Positions 1 through 8,543 of a stretch of DNA of 46,969 bases are shown piece by piece. This DNA is from an uncultured Lachnospiraceae bacterium (GTDB lineage: Bacteria > Bacillota_A > Clostridia > Lachnospirales > Lachnospiraceae). Numbering within the stretch: the first letter of the stretch is position 1; each line of letters begins with the position of its first letter. The translations under genes and the position numbers were made by a program. The stretch lies in NCBI GenBank assembly GCA_905207905.1, contig CAJLNC010000009.1, forward strand, positions 1-46,969. The letters are read 5' to 3'. The notes below the pieces were generated by a model that had not been told where the DNA came from, made no database searches, and saw nothing but the letters and a program-made list of their open reading frames with translations.

Positions 1-242
1 TGCGCATTTCGGCAAACGCCTGTTTTGCGGGCTTTGTTCTTCCAGCCAAAATACAGGGGGCAACGTCCGATTTTGCAAAACCCAACACAAATGAAAAATT
101 TTGTGTATAATGAACCCAGGAGCATTTTTTTGCAAAATAGAAATAAAGGAGAAGGGATCAGGCGGAGGAAGGGCAGGAGAGGGCGCTCTTTTGGGAAAGC
201 CGTTCTTGGAAACGGGTTCTTAGAAAAGAAATTTTATAAGAA
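1..242. other. Non-coding left edge of the window
   Basis: No convincing gene was found here. A 73-codon open frame at 25-246 is low-complexity, rich in Arg, Lys and Gly, lacks a ribosome binding site and resembles no family I know. A TATAAT at 106-111 lacks a matching -35. The first 40 bases are GC-rich with short inverted pieces. The stretch is probably the 3' flank of a gene outside the window. Confidence 0.5.
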
Positions 243-271
243 TTGACGATGATTTTTAAGAATGGTATAAT
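243..271 (+). promoter_or_regulatory. Sigma-A promoter for the polyferredoxin gene
   Basis: TTGACG at 243-248 and TATAAT at 266-271 are separated by 17 bases, which is a near-consensus housekeeping promoter. Transcription should begin about 278, some 30 bases before the start codon at 311. Confidence 0.8.
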
Positions 272-310
272 GATAAAGAGTTATCAAGGAAACCAACGGA
301 GGATGAGCAA

Positions 311-700
311 ATGAAAAAACTGGTAGTAACGGATAAGAAAGCCTGCATGGCTTGTCTGGCTTGTGTAGAAGCATGTTCTATGGCATTTTACAAAGAATTT
401 GATCCCGCCAAGTCCTGCATTCAGATCGTGGCCGGCAAGGACGGAGAGCCTAAGACCAACGTATGTATTCAGTGCGGAAAATGTGCAAGAACTTGTAAGC
501 AGGGAGCTATCAAGCAGAACGCAAAGGGCGTTTACATGATTGACAAGAAGCTGTGCAACGGCTGCGGCGAGTGCGTGGAGGTCTGTCCTATGCATGTGAT
601 GGTAAAGGCAGAGAACTCTCCGGTAACCACAAAATGTATTGCCTGCGGTATCTGCGCAAAAGCCTGTCCTATGGGCATCCTGGAAGTACAGGAGAAATAG
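311..700 (+). CDS. Polyferredoxin-like 4Fe-4S electron-transfer protein
   Basis: This 129-residue soluble protein consists almost entirely of iron-sulfur motifs. Cys clusters lie at residues 12/15/18/22, 52/55/58/62, 82/85/88/92 and 109/112/115/119, all CxxCxxCxxxC. That is enough for up to four [4Fe-4S] centres, as in the HycB/CooF-type electron-transfer subunits that pass electrons to a partner oxidoreductase. No such partner lies next to it. The gene has its own promoter and terminator, so it is probably monocistronic and serves enzymes encoded elsewhere. GGAGG lies 9-10 bases before the ATG. The family assignment is firm, but the redox partner is unknown. Confidence 0.85.
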   Translation: MKKLVVTDKKACMACLACVEACSMAFYKEFDPAKSCIQIVAGKDGEPKTNVCIQCGKCARTCKQGAIKQNAKGVYMIDKKLCNGCGECVEVCPMHVMVKAENSPVTTKCIACGICAKACPMGILEVQEK

Positions 701-816
701 TCGGGGAAGACAAAAAAGGGCAGGATCGAAAAGGCAGCCGAATAAAAATTGCATGGAAAATAAGGCTGTTTGAAAAGCGACGACTGCTGCATGGCAAGAG
801 TGTAACATGAAGCAGC

Positions 817-877
817 AAAAAAGCTGACACAGGGTTCCGTTCCCGGTGAGGGAACGGAACCCTGGTCAGCTTTTTTA
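817..877 (+). terminator. Intrinsic terminator after the polyferredoxin gene
   Basis: A long GC-rich stem (AAAAAGCTGAC plus AGGGTTCCGTTCCC, loop GGTGA, then the complementary arm) ends in TTTTTT at 871-876. The A-run on the left arm means it could also stop transcripts from the convergent minus-strand S1 gene. Confidence 0.9.
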
Positions 878-927
878 TTGTTTCATAGGAAATTCCTTCC
901 TATGAAACAATAATGCTCCGCAGGATC
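875..927. repeat. Perfect 17-bp inverted repeat plus TGCTCCGCAGGATC tail
   Basis: The arm TTATTGTTTCATAGGAA at 875-891 is followed by loop ATTCC and an exact complementary arm at 897-913, then TGCTCCGCAGGATC at 914-927. It starts inside the U-tract of the preceding terminator. A similar arrangement (terminator, then a GGAA/TTCC hairpin, then TGCTNNGCAGGATC) occurs at about 13460-13530. The tail recurs without a hairpin at 34451. Confidence 0.75.
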
Positions 928-976
928 TGCCAAAAGAGTCTGACTGTCTTACAAGGCCGTCCGGCGTTGCATGAAA

Positions 977-1960
977 TTACAGTTTCAGTTTGGCGAACAG
1001 AGAGCCAAGGGAGGTGGAGGCGGATTCGGTTTCCGGCATCTCAAAGACTTCCTCTTCAATTTCTTTGGCAGCCACGTCCTCCAGGGCTTTCATGCTGAGG
1101 CTGATCTTTCCGTCTTTCACGCCGATGATCTTTACTTTCACCTTCTGGCCTTCTTTTAAGACTACTCCCGGATGCTTGATGCGCTGCTGGCTGATCTGAG
1201 AGATATGCAGCAGTCCGGAAAGGCCGTTGCCCAGATTTACGAAAGCGCCGTAGGGCTGCAGGGTCTCCACCGTGCCTTCTGTCACAAGTCCCACTTCTAC
1301 ATTGGACACTTTTTTTGCCCGTTCTTTTTCTGCAATTTCCCGGAGAATCTCCTTGGCGGAGAGTACCAGCTTCTGATCTTCCTCATCCGCAGTGATTACC
1401 CGTACTTCAAGAGATTTGTTCAGCCAGTCCGAAAGCTGGTCTTCCTCCACGTAGTTTAAGGATAGCTTGGAGGCAGGGATAAAGCCCCGGATTCCTTTCA
1501 CATAGGCAATGGCGCCTGCCTTTGTGATACCGGTGATTTTTACAGTGATGTTTTCCTGGCTTTCCTTCAACTGGGTGAGTCTGTCCCAGGCCAGGAGAGC
1601 AGCGGCCTCCTTCATGGAGAGGAGAATGTGTCCTGCGCCGTCGTCCCTGCGGATCACGGTGGCCGAGAGGGTCTGGCCGATCTGGATATCGTTTTTGATT
1701 GAGAAGGAGGGATCATCGCTGGCATCCTCCAGACGGATCAGTCCGTCTGTGTAGTAACCAAAGTCCAGGGTAATCTCTGTCTCTGACAGGCCGATGACGG
1801 TTCCGGTGAGAATATCTCCCTCAGAAATTTTTTTGAAGGAAGCTTCCAGTTCCTTGGCATAGTCCTCCATGGTCTCCATCGGCTCCTGGGTAACAGGAGT
1901 ATCTGCCGGAGCAGTCTCTTCCAGGTTTTCTGTGATGGGTTCTTTCGTCATTTCTTCCAT
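977..1960 (-). CDS. S1 RNA-binding domain protein (short ribosomal protein S1 type)
   Basis: This 327-residue protein has an acidic N-terminus and three S1 (OB-fold) repeats at about residues 47-117, 136-203 and 223-292. The last repeat is the most canonical (YGAFVNLG, GLLHISQIS, ISLSMKAL). Such short S1-like proteins bind single-stranded RNA and are annotated as 30S ribosomal protein S1 homologues in Clostridia. They are shorter than the six-domain Gram-negative S1. The start was set at 1960 because GGGAGG sits at 1971-1976. The open frame runs on to 2113 but that part looks untranslated. The gene is divergent from the tsaC-type gene and convergent with the ferredoxin gene. Confidence 0.85.
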   Translation of the reverse strand: MEEMTKEPITENLEETAPADTPVTQEPMETMEDYAKELEASFKKISEGDILTGTVIGLSETEITLDFGYYTDGLIRLEDASDDPSFSIKNDIQIGQTLSATVIRRDDGAGHILLSMKEAAALLAWDRLTQLKESQENITVKITGITKAGAIAYVKGIRGFIPASKLSLNYVEEDQLSDWLNKSLEVRVITADEEDQKLVLSAKEILREIAEKERAKKVSNVEVGLVTEGTVETLQPYGAFVNLGNGLSGLLHISQISQQRIKHPGVVLKEGQKVKVKIIGVKDGKISLSMKALEDVAAKEIEEEVFEMPETESASTSLGSLFAKLKL

Positions 1961-2033
1961 AAAATAAAATCCTCCCGCATTATTTTGGTTTGTTGGGCGG
2001 ATGTTCGTCATCCCTGTCCAACATTTTGGGTTT

Positions 2034-2062
2034 AGTATACCACAGATCTGGAAAAATGGAAA
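2034..2062 (-). promoter_or_regulatory. Probable promoter of the S1-domain gene
   Basis: On the minus strand TTTCCA (2062-2057) and TATACT (2039-2034) have a 17-base spacer. The -35 is a moderate match and the -10 a good one. It lies about 75 bases before the chosen start codon. Confidence 0.5.
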
Positions 2063-2077
2063 AGGGATTCTGCAGGG

Positions 2078-2106
2078 TTCCCAAGAACTCAATGTAGTGA
2101 TATAAT
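2078..2106 (+). promoter_or_regulatory. Probable promoter of the tsaC-type gene
   Basis: TTCCCA at 2078-2083 and TATAAT at 2101-2106 are 17 bases apart. The promoter is back-to-back with that of the S1 gene. It leaves a leader of about 150 bases before the preferred ATG at 2262. Confidence 0.5.
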
Positions 2107-2261
2107 GATACAATATGGAAAGAAGTCAGCATCCATGCATAGAGGGGAAGGTGGCCCTTGGCATACAGATACTGACGGAAAAGAGCAGCGCAAAAAAGCG
2201 TGGCACAGGGAAAAAACGGCGCAAAAAAGGAATACCGCCAGGAAAGGAAGTTGCAGTTACT

Positions 2262-3311
2262 ATGAAAACCATTTATCTGGATATGCGCGCAAAAATAGAT
2301 CAGGAGGAGATGGCAAAAGCCGGGAAGATCATCAAAGACGGCGGCCTGGTGGCATTTCCCACAGAGACGGTGTACGGTCTGGGAGGAAATGCCCTGGATG
2401 GCGGAGCGTCCGCCAAGATTTATGCGGCCAAGGGCCGTCCTTCGGATAATCCTCTCATTGTGCATATTGCAGAGTTTTCAGCCCTGGAACGGATTGCCAA
2501 GGTAATTCCAGAGAATGCACGGAAGCTGGCGGAAAAGTTCTGGCCGGGCCCTCTGACGCTGATCTTTCAAAAGACAGATCAGGTGCCTTGGGCAACCACA
2601 GGCGGGTTGGATACGGTGGCAGTGCGTATGCCGAGCCACCCGGTAGCATTAGGGCTGATCAAGGCAGGCGGAGGGTATATTGCCGCTCCCAGCGCCAATA
2701 CTTCCGGACGCCCAAGTCCCACTGCTGCACAACACGTAGCCCAGGATCTGGATGGCAAGATTGACATGATTCTGGATGGAGGTCCGGTGGGAATCGGGCT
2801 GGAGTCTACGATTGTGGATTTGACGGAGGATATTCCAGTGATTTTGCGTCCCGGTTACATCAATCAGTCCATGTTGGAGGAAGCGATAGGGCCGGTAAGG
2901 ATGGATCAGGCGCTTCTGCGGGAAGATCCCAATCTTCGCCCCAAGGCGCCGGGAATGAAATACCGCCATTACGCTCCAAAAGCCAGCCTCACCATTGTGG
3001 AGGGAGAGGCAGAGGCAGTGAAGCGAAAGATCAACGAACTGGTGCAAAGGGAGATGGAGGCCGGCAGACAGGCCGGCATTATAGCCACTGATGAGACCAG
3101 GGGGGAATATCCTTTTGGCATTGTAAAGTCAGTGGGAACCAGATCGGATGAGATTACCATTGCCATGCATCTGTATGGAATTTTGCGTGAATTTGATGAA
3201 CTGGAGGTGTCGAAGATCTATTCAGAGGCATTTGATACACCAAAGATGGGTCAGGCCATTATGAATCGGCTCATGAAAGCTGCAGGGCATCAGGTGATTC
3301 ATGCAGAGTGA
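2262..3311 (+). CDS. tsaC: L-threonylcarbamoyladenylate synthase (Sua5/YwlC type)
   Basis: This enzyme makes threonylcarbamoyl-AMP from threonine, bicarbonate and ATP, the first step of the t6A37 tRNA modification that supports ANN codon reading. The 349 residues match the long Sua5/YwlC form: a YrdC domain (residues about 10-200) with PTETVYGLG and KGRPSDNPLIVH, an APSANTSGRPSPT segment, then a C-terminal Sua5 domain after GMKYRHYAP. The ATG at 2262 is preferred. The frame is open from 2115, but the extra 49 residues are Lys/Arg-rich and unlike the family. The ribosome binding site (AGGAAAGGAAG) is only fair. Confidence 0.92.
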   Translation: MKTIYLDMRAKIDQEEMAKAGKIIKDGGLVAFPTETVYGLGGNALDGGASAKIYAAKGRPSDNPLIVHIAEFSALERIAKVIPENARKLAEKFWPGPLTLIFQKTDQVPWATTGGLDTVAVRMPSHPVALGLIKAGGGYIAAPSANTSGRPSPTAAQHVAQDLDGKIDMILDGGPVGIGLESTIVDLTEDIPVILRPGYINQSMLEEAIGPVRMDQALLREDPNLRPKAPGMKYRHYAPKASLTIVEGEAEAVKRKINELVQREMEAGRQAGIIATDETRGEYPFGIVKSVGTRSDEITIAMHLYGILREFDELEVSKIYSEAFDTPKMGQAIMNRLMKAAGHQVIHAE

Positions 3312-3314
3312 GAA

Positions 3315-3800
3315 ATGAGGGAAAAGGAGCAAAGAGACTTGAAGAAGTATGACAAGCTTATTTTTGTAAGCGGCAGCGATACCTCTACCAGCCCTATGGC
3401 GGAGGCGTTGCTGGAAAGTAAATATCTGCTGGAGGATATTCTGATCGAATCAAAAGGATTGGTAGTTCTGTTTCCGGAACCGGTAAATCCCAAGGCGGAG
3501 GCGGTTTTGGACCGGATAGGACTTACTATGAAGGACCATGCCAGCACCCCGCTTCTCCAGGAAGATTTTGATGTGCGGACGCTGATCCTTACCATGGACA
3601 GCGCGCAGAAGGAAAAGATTCTGATGGATTATGCCAATGTGAAGAATCTGTATACGCTCACAGAGTATATCAAGGCGGAGGGAGAGGTGGAAGATCCCTA
3701 CGGCAAGGATTTGGAGGAGTACGGACAATGCCTGGAACATTTGGATGAGCTGATCACCAGGCTGGTGGTGGTACTCAATGAGGAAGAGCTGATGGCCTGA
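3315..3800 (+). CDS. Degenerate low-molecular-weight phosphatase-like protein
   Basis: This 161-residue protein has the fold pattern of LMW protein-tyrosine phosphatases: a P-loop region ending SPMAEALL near the N-terminus and a DPYG general-acid motif at 127-130. The catalytic loop is changed, however. The family's CxGNxCRSP reads SGSDTSTSP, so the nucleophilic Cys is Ser19 and the essential Arg is Thr25. It is therefore unlikely to be a classical phosphatase and may bind a ligand or partner. It follows the tsaC-type gene by 3 bases and is probably co-transcribed. The ATG at 3315 has a poor ribosome site. A TTG at 3339 has AAAGGAG at 3323-3329 at better spacing and may be the real start. Confidence 0.75.
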   Translation: MREKEQRDLKKYDKLIFVSGSDTSTSPMAEALLESKYLLEDILIESKGLVVLFPEPVNPKAEAVLDRIGLTMKDHASTPLLQEDFDVRTLILTMDSAQKEKILMDYANVKNLYTLTEYIKAEGEVEDPYGKDLEEYGQCLEHLDELITRLVVVLNEEELMA

Positions 3801-3937
3801 ACAGACAGGAAACACTCTGAGCCGGAAAGATGCAGCAGGAGGTTTGGAACTCTGCATTGAGGCAGAAAACAAAAATATAGAAAAACACAGAGAAAGGGAC
3901 GCGTACTGCGTACTGAAATAAAAGGAGGAAACAGGAA

Positions 3938-4567
3938 ATGTCAAAAGTAACCGTATTGGATCACCCCTTGATTCAGCATAAGGTGGGGATCATTCGAAGA
4001 AAAGAGGTAGGAAGCAAGGACTTCAGAGCAATGATCAGTGAGATCGCAAAACTGATGTGCTATGAGGCCACTAGAGATCTGAAACTGGTGGATGTGGAGA
4101 TTGAGACTCCCATCTGCAGGACAACCGTAAAAGAGTTAAGCGGCAAGAAGCTGGCAGTTGTGCCTATTCTTCGGGCAGGACTCGGCATGGTGGATGGGAT
4201 GTTGGATATGATCCCGGCAGCCAAGGTAGGACACATTGGACTGTACCGGGATCCGGATACCTTAGAGCCGGTGGAATATTACTGTAAGCTTCCGGCAGAC
4301 TGTGATGAAAGGGAAGTATTTGTGGTAGATCCCATGCTGGCTACAGGAGGATCTTCTGTGGCAGCTATTCAGATGCTGAAAGACAAGGGCTGCAAGCGGA
4401 TCCGTTTCCTCTGCATCATCGCTGCACCGGAAGGGGTAAAGCGGATGCAGGAGGCACACCCGGATGTGGATATCTACATTGCAGCGCTGGATGAGCATCT
4501 TAATGATCATGGCTATATTGTTCCGGGCCTGGGAGATGCGGGAGACCGGATTTTCGGCACAAAATAA
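3938..4567 (+). CDS. upp: Uracil phosphoribosyltransferase
   Basis: This enzyme converts uracil and PRPP to UMP in pyrimidine salvage and is cytosolic. At 209 residues it has the usual length. The PRPP-binding loop [12 protein letters not shown] is at residues 129-140, and the C-terminal uracil-binding region ends [15 protein letters not shown] strong AAAGGAGGAAA precedes the ATG. A 137-base gap separates it from the upstream gene. The dCMP deaminase gene follows after 24 bases, so the two form a pyrimidine pair. Confidence 0.97.
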   Translation: MSKVTVLDHPLIQHKVGIIRRKEVGSKDFRAMISEIAKLMCYEATRDLKLVDVEIETPICRTTVKELSGKKLAVVPILRAGLGMVDGMLDMIPAAKVGHIGLYRDPDTLEPVEYYCKLPADCDEREVFVVDPMLATGGSSVAAIQMLKDKGCKRIRFLCIIAAPEGVKRMQEAHPDVDIYIAALDEHLNDHGYIVPGLGDAGDRIFGTK

Positions 4568-4591
4568 GAGAACCTTTTTAAAGGAGAAGGT

Positions 4592-5077
4592 ATGAGCGAT
4601 AAGAGAGAAGGTTATTTATCCTGGGACGAGTACTTTATGGGAGTGGCCAAGCTGTCCGGTATGCGTTCCAAGGATCCCAATTCTCAGGTGGGGGCCTGCA
4701 TTGTCAGTAAGGACAATAAGATTCTTTCCATGGGGTATAACGGCTTTCCCATGGGCTGTTCTGATGATGTATTTCCCTGGGCCAGAGAAGGGGAGGAACT
4801 GGACAAGAAGTATGTGTATGTGGTGCACAGCGAATTGAATGCCATTTTGAATTACCGGGGCGGCAGCCTGGAGGGGGCCAAGCTGTATGTGTCTTTGTTC
4901 CCCTGCAACGAGTGTGCCAAGGCTATCATTCAGGCAGGCATTAAGACGATTGTCTATGATAATGACAAATATGCTCTTACTGCCTCTGTCATTGCCTCTA
5001 AAAGGATGCTGGATGCTGCGGGAGTGAAGTATTATCCCTATAAGAGGACCGGGCGCATGATTGAGGTGGAGGTCTGA
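4592..5077 (+). CDS. Deoxycytidylate (dCMP) deaminase family protein
   Basis: This 161-residue zinc deaminase has the family signature: His79-Ser-Glu81 (zinc ligand and catalytic glutamate) and PCNEC with Cys105 and Cys108 as zinc ligands. The likely reaction is dCMP to dUMP, feeding thymidylate synthesis, as in ComEB-type proteins. Its position directly after upp supports a pyrimidine role. The stop codon overlaps the next start by one base (TGATG), so translational coupling is likely. Exact substrate choice within the family cannot be read from the sequence. Confidence 0.88.
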   Translation: MSDKREGYLSWDEYFMGVAKLSGMRSKDPNSQVGACIVSKDNKILSMGYNGFPMGCSDDVFPWAREGEELDKKYVYVVHSELNAILNYRGGSLEGAKLYVSLFPCNECAKAIIQAGIKTIVYDNDKYALTASVIASKRMLDAAGVKYYPYKRTGRMIEVEV

Positions 5078-5742
5078 TGAAGAGGAATGTATCAATAGAA
5101 GAAATTTCAGACGGCAGACTGTATGGTGCCAATGATATGGTGAAGGCGGACACCGGAGGATGTGAAGGGTGCTCCGCCTGTTGTTGTGGTATGGGAAATT
5201 CCATTATTCTGGATCCCTATGATGTGTGGCAGCTTTGCGGATTTCTGAACCAGACTTTTGAAGCGCTTTTGCAGCAGTATCTGGAGCTGAATGTGGTGGA
5301 TGGAGTGATTCTTCCCAACCTGAAGATGACCGGAAAAAAGGAGGCCTGCGGCTTTTTAGACAGCCGTGGCCGCTGCAGTGTTCACCCTGCAAGACCAGGG
5401 GTGTGCAGGCTGTTTCCCCTGGGCCGGGTTTATGAGGGCCGGGATTTTCAGTATTTTCTTCAGGTGCATGAATGCAGCCGCTGCAGAACAAAAGTGAAAG
5501 TAAAGCGCTGGATGAATGTGCCGGAGTTTTCCCGGTATGAGGCATATATCCGCCAGTGGCACTATTTTTTGGAGGATGTGAGCGCCTTTTTGGAGCGGGA
5601 GGGGAAGGAGGGGCTGACAAAACAGATCTCTCTGTACCTGCTGAAGGAATTTTATGTAAAGCCATGGGAAAAGGGAAATTTCTATGCCCAGTTTGAAGAA
5701 AGAATGAAGGCTGCCAGGCATTTTCTGGGGTTTGCCGGATAG
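5077..5742 (+). CDS. YkgJ-family cysteine cluster protein
   Basis: This 221-residue protein has an N-terminal cysteine group (GCEGCSACCCG), a second group (CGFLDSRGRCSVHPARPGVC) and a later HECSRC, the layout of the YkgJ family of presumed Fe-S or zinc proteins. The biochemical function of the family is not established here. It overlaps the dCMP deaminase gene by one base and is followed after 15 bases by a TRIC-type channel gene, so it lies in the same transcription unit. No membrane segment or signal peptide is visible. Confidence 0.75.
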   Translation: MKRNVSIEEISDGRLYGANDMVKADTGGCEGCSACCCGMGNSIILDPYDVWQLCGFLNQTFEALLQQYLELNVVDGVILPNLKMTGKKEACGFLDSRGRCSVHPARPGVCRLFPLGRVYEGRDFQYFLQVHECSRCRTKVKVKRWMNVPEFSRYEAYIRQWHYFLEDVSAFLEREGKEGLTKQISLYLLKEFYVKPWEKGNFYAQFEERMKAARHFLGFAG

Positions 5743-5757
5743 GGACGGAAAAGAGCG

Positions 5758-6408
5758 ATGGAATATTCAGATTTGATAGTATTTCTTATGGAGATCATTG
5801 GAACAGTGGCCTTTGCATCTTCCGGGGCCATGTTGGGAATCCGAAAAGAGATGGATCTTTTTGGAGTCTGTGTGCTGGGAGTGACCACTTCTGTGGGTGG
5901 AGGATTGATTCGGGATCTGATCCTTGGAATCACTCCGCCGGGCATGTTCCGAAGCCCGGTGTACACTCTGGTGGCTCTTGGAGTCTCCATATTGATGTTT
6001 GTGATTGTGGCTGTTAATCACAGCTGGGTAAAGGGAAAGATAGGCCTGATCTATGACCGGGTGATGCTGCTTTGCGATTCCCTGGGGCTTGGCATCTTCA
6101 CTGTGGTGGGCATCAACACTGCCTGGAAGGCAGGGTATGATCAGAAGTTTCTTCTGGTATTTGTGGGAGTGCTTACCGGTGTGGGCGGCGGCCTTCTGCG
6201 GGATGTGATGGCCCAGGAAAAGCCTTACATTCTCACCAAGCATATCTATGCCTGCGCTTCCATTGCAGGCGCTTTTGTCTGTGTTTTCGGCGCCGGATGT
6301 CTGGGAGATTTAGGAGGCATGATGTCCGGGGCAGTGGTGGTGATTCTGATCCGGTTCCTGGCAGCCTACTATCGCTGGAATTTGCCGAAAACCTGGCTGG
6401 ATCAGTGA
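5758..6408 (+). CDS. Trimeric intracellular cation (TRIC) channel family protein
   Basis: This 216-residue integral membrane protein is built as an internal duplication. Each half carries a Gly-rich signature: SVGGGLIRDLILG in the first and GVGGGLLRDVMA in the second, with about seven hydrophobic segments. This is the YadS/YicG (formerly UPF0126) family, bacterial relatives of TRIC potassium channels. Some members have been linked to glycine transport. The ATG is 15 bases after the YkgJ gene. Which ion or solute it moves cannot be decided. Confidence 0.85.
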   Translation: MEYSDLIVFLMEIIGTVAFASSGAMLGIRKEMDLFGVCVLGVTTSVGGGLIRDLILGITPPGMFRSPVYTLVALGVSILMFVIVAVNHSWVKGKIGLIYDRVMLLCDSLGLGIFTVVGINTAWKAGYDQKFLLVFVGVLTGVGGGLLRDVMAQEKPYILTKHIYACASIAGAFVCVFGAGCLGDLGGMMSGAVVVILIRFLAAYYRWNLPKTWLDQ

Positions 6409-6511
6409 GGGAACACGAAAAAGAGGAAATTAGAAAATAGATGTCTGTGAAAAAGCGGTGTCCTTGGAATACGGAGCGAGGGATACAGAACCAAAGGTTC
6501 AGGAGGTTGGT

Positions 6512-7306
6512 ATGAAAATTGGATTTATTGGATGCGGAAATATGGCATCGGCCATGATCGGAGGGATTCTGGATAGTGGCTCTGCGTCAGGAGAAGAGGT
6601 GATGGCGTCCGCCAGATCAGCTTCCACCAGAAGAAAGATCCGGGAAGAGTTAAAGATCCGGCTGGGAGAGGACAACCGTCAGGTGGCCGAGTTTGCGCAC
6701 ATCCTGTTTTTGGCGGTAAAACCTCAGTATTATGAGGAGGTAATTCAGGAAATCAAAGACTGTGTGAGTACGGATACCCTGGTGGTGTCCATTGCACCGG
6801 GAAAAACGCTTCAGTGGCTGAAAGAGCAGTTTGGCAGAGCACTTAAGATTGCTCGGGCGATGCCCAATACACCTGCTATGGTGAAGGAGGGGATGACCGG
6901 CCTGTGTGCTAACGATCTGGTGACAGAGGAGGAGCTTGAGCAGGTGATCTCCCTCATCCGATGTTTCGGAAGGGCCCAGGTGGTGCCGGAACACCTGATG
7001 GATGTAGTGCCGGGAGTGTCTGGCAGTTCTCCGGCTTATGTATTCCTCTTTATCGAGGCTCTGGCAGACGGGGCTGTGGCAGAGGGAATGCCAAGAGCCC
7101 AGGCCTATGAGTTTGCCGCTCAGGCGGTGTTAGGAAGCGCAAAGCTGATGCTGGAGACGGGAATGCATCCGGGAGCTTTAAAGGATATGGTATGCTCTCC
7201 GGGAGGAACTACCATTGAGGCTGTGGAGGTTCTGGAAGAAAAAGGGTTTCGGAGCGCAGTGATAGCGGCGGAGCGGGCCTGCATCCGAAAGTCCCGGGAA
7301 ATGTAG
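6512..7306 (+). CDS. proC: Pyrroline-5-carboxylate reductase
   Basis: It catalyses the last step of proline synthesis, reducing 1-pyrroline-5-carboxylate to proline with NAD(P)H. The 264-residue protein begins MKIGFIGCGNMASAMIGG, the Rossmann dinucleotide motif. It has the ARAMPNTPAMV segment and the C-terminal family block MVCSPGGTTIEAV. The ATG at 6512 is chosen because AGGAGG sits at 6501-6506. The frame is open from 6458, but the extra 18 residues precede the Rossmann strand and lack a ribosome site. No proB or proA gene is nearby. Confidence 0.96.
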   Translation: MKIGFIGCGNMASAMIGGILDSGSASGEEVMASARSASTRRKIREELKIRLGEDNRQVAEFAHILFLAVKPQYYEEVIQEIKDCVSTDTLVVSIAPGKTLQWLKEQFGRALKIARAMPNTPAMVKEGMTGLCANDLVTEEELEQVISLIRCFGRAQVVPEHLMDVVPGVSGSSPAYVFLFIEALADGAVAEGMPRAQAYEFAAQAVLGSAKLMLETGMHPGALKDMVCSPGGTTIEAVEVLEEKGFRSAVIAAERACIRKSREM

Positions 7307-7325
7307 GACAGGGGAGGAGACACAG

Positions 7326-8471
7326 ATGAAACTGGTATTTGCACCGGATTCCTATAAGGGAAGCCTGTCAGCAGAACAGATCTGCGGGCTTTTGACTCAG
7401 GCGGCCAGAGAGGTGTGGCCGGAGTGTGAGACAGTCTCACTTCCCGTATCAGACGGAGGGGAGGGCGCTTTGGAGGCGGTTCTTCGGGCTGTGGATGGAA
7501 GATACCAGAGCGTGCGGGTGTCAGACCCTATGGGAATGCAGATACTGGCCAGCTACGGGATTTATCAGGAAAACCGTGCCATAATCGAGATGGCAGCGGC
7601 CTCCGGGCTTCCGCTGGTAGAACCGCAGCGAAGAGATATCCGCAGAGCCAGCACCTACGGAACCGGACAGATGATTCTGGACGCTCTGGAACATGGATGC
7701 CAAAATCTTACCATTGCCATTGGAGGCAGCGCTACCAATGACGGAGGACTGGGTTGTATGGCAGCTTTGGGAGCCAGATTTTTTGATGAGGCAGCCAGAG
7801 AGTTGGAGCCGCTGCCGGAATTTTTAGGAAGGATTGCCAGGATTGATCTGGAGCAGTTTCATCCCCTGGCAAGAATGATAAAGACCACAGTGATCTGTGA
7901 TGTGACCAATCCTTTGCTGGGACCGGAGGGAGCAGCTTTTGTTTTTGGCCCTCAGAAGGGTGCCTCAAAGGAGGATCAGGAGTTTTTGGAAAAGGGCATG
8001 GCCCGGTATGCAAAAGTGTTGGAGCGCACTTTTGGACGGGATTTTGCAAAGATACCGGGGGCGGGAGCCGCAGGAGGCCTGGGGGCAGGCCTGATGGCCT
8101 TTCTTGATGCCAGGCTGCAGTCTGGGATAGAGACGATCCTGGATATCCTGGAGTTTGACCGGGTTCTTGAGGGGGCAGATCTGGTGGTGACCGGGGAAGG
8201 GCGGACGGATTCCCAGTCAGTAAGAGGAAAAGTCCTTTCCGGAGTTGGGATGGCGGCAAAGAATAGACAGATCCCCTGCATTGCCCTTGTGGGGGGCATG
8301 GGTGAGGGCGCCATGGAAATCTGCCGATATGGGGTGGATTCTCTGATGACAACCATCAATGGCCCAATGACAATAGAGGCGGCCATGGCCAATGCAGAAG
8401 AACTGTTTCTCAATGCAGCCAGGCGAATGTTTGCTATGATTCAGGCGGGGAGAAGAATCAAGAAGGAGTAA
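7326..8471 (+). CDS. Glycerate kinase (GarK/GlxK type)
   Basis: It phosphorylates D-glycerate with ATP to phosphoglycerate, linking glycerate or glyoxylate breakdown to glycolysis. The 381 residues match the family length. Family marks are the N-terminal APDSYKGSLSA, the AIGGSATNDGGLG nucleotide-binding stretch and VTGEGRTDSQS toward the C-terminus. GGGGAGG is placed 8-10 bases before the ATG. It follows proC by 19 bases. Whether the product is 2- or 3-phosphoglycerate is not resolved; the family is mostly 2-phosphoglycerate-forming. Confidence 0.93.
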   Translation: MKLVFAPDSYKGSLSAEQICGLLTQAAREVWPECETVSLPVSDGGEGALEAVLRAVDGRYQSVRVSDPMGMQILASYGIYQENRAIIEMAAASGLPLVEPQRRDIRRASTYGTGQMILDALEHGCQNLTIAIGGSATNDGGLGCMAALGARFFDEAARELEPLPEFLGRIARIDLEQFHPLARMIKTTVICDVTNPLLGPEGAAFVFGPQKGASKEDQEFLEKGMARYAKVLERTFGRDFAKIPGAGAAGGLGAGLMAFLDARLQSGIETILDILEFDRVLEGADLVVTGEGRTDSQSVRGKVLSGVGMAAKNRQIPCIALVGGMGEGAMEICRYGVDSLMTTINGPMTIEAAMANAEELFLNAARRMFAMIQAGRRIKKE

Positions 8472-8543
8472 GTTGCCAACAGGAGCGGAGATTCCGGAGC
8501 CTGGGAAAGTCGGGCCTGCCGAAAGGACGGTGGCCTAGAGAAT

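Noticed and set aside
25..246. A 73-codon frame at the left edge
   Set aside because: It lacks a ribosome site, is low in complexity and runs through the start of the ferredoxin promoter region.
1961..2113. N-terminal extension of the S1-domain protein
   Set aside because: The extra 51 residues cover the promoter region and lack a ribosome site, whereas GGGAGG is correctly placed for the start at 1960.
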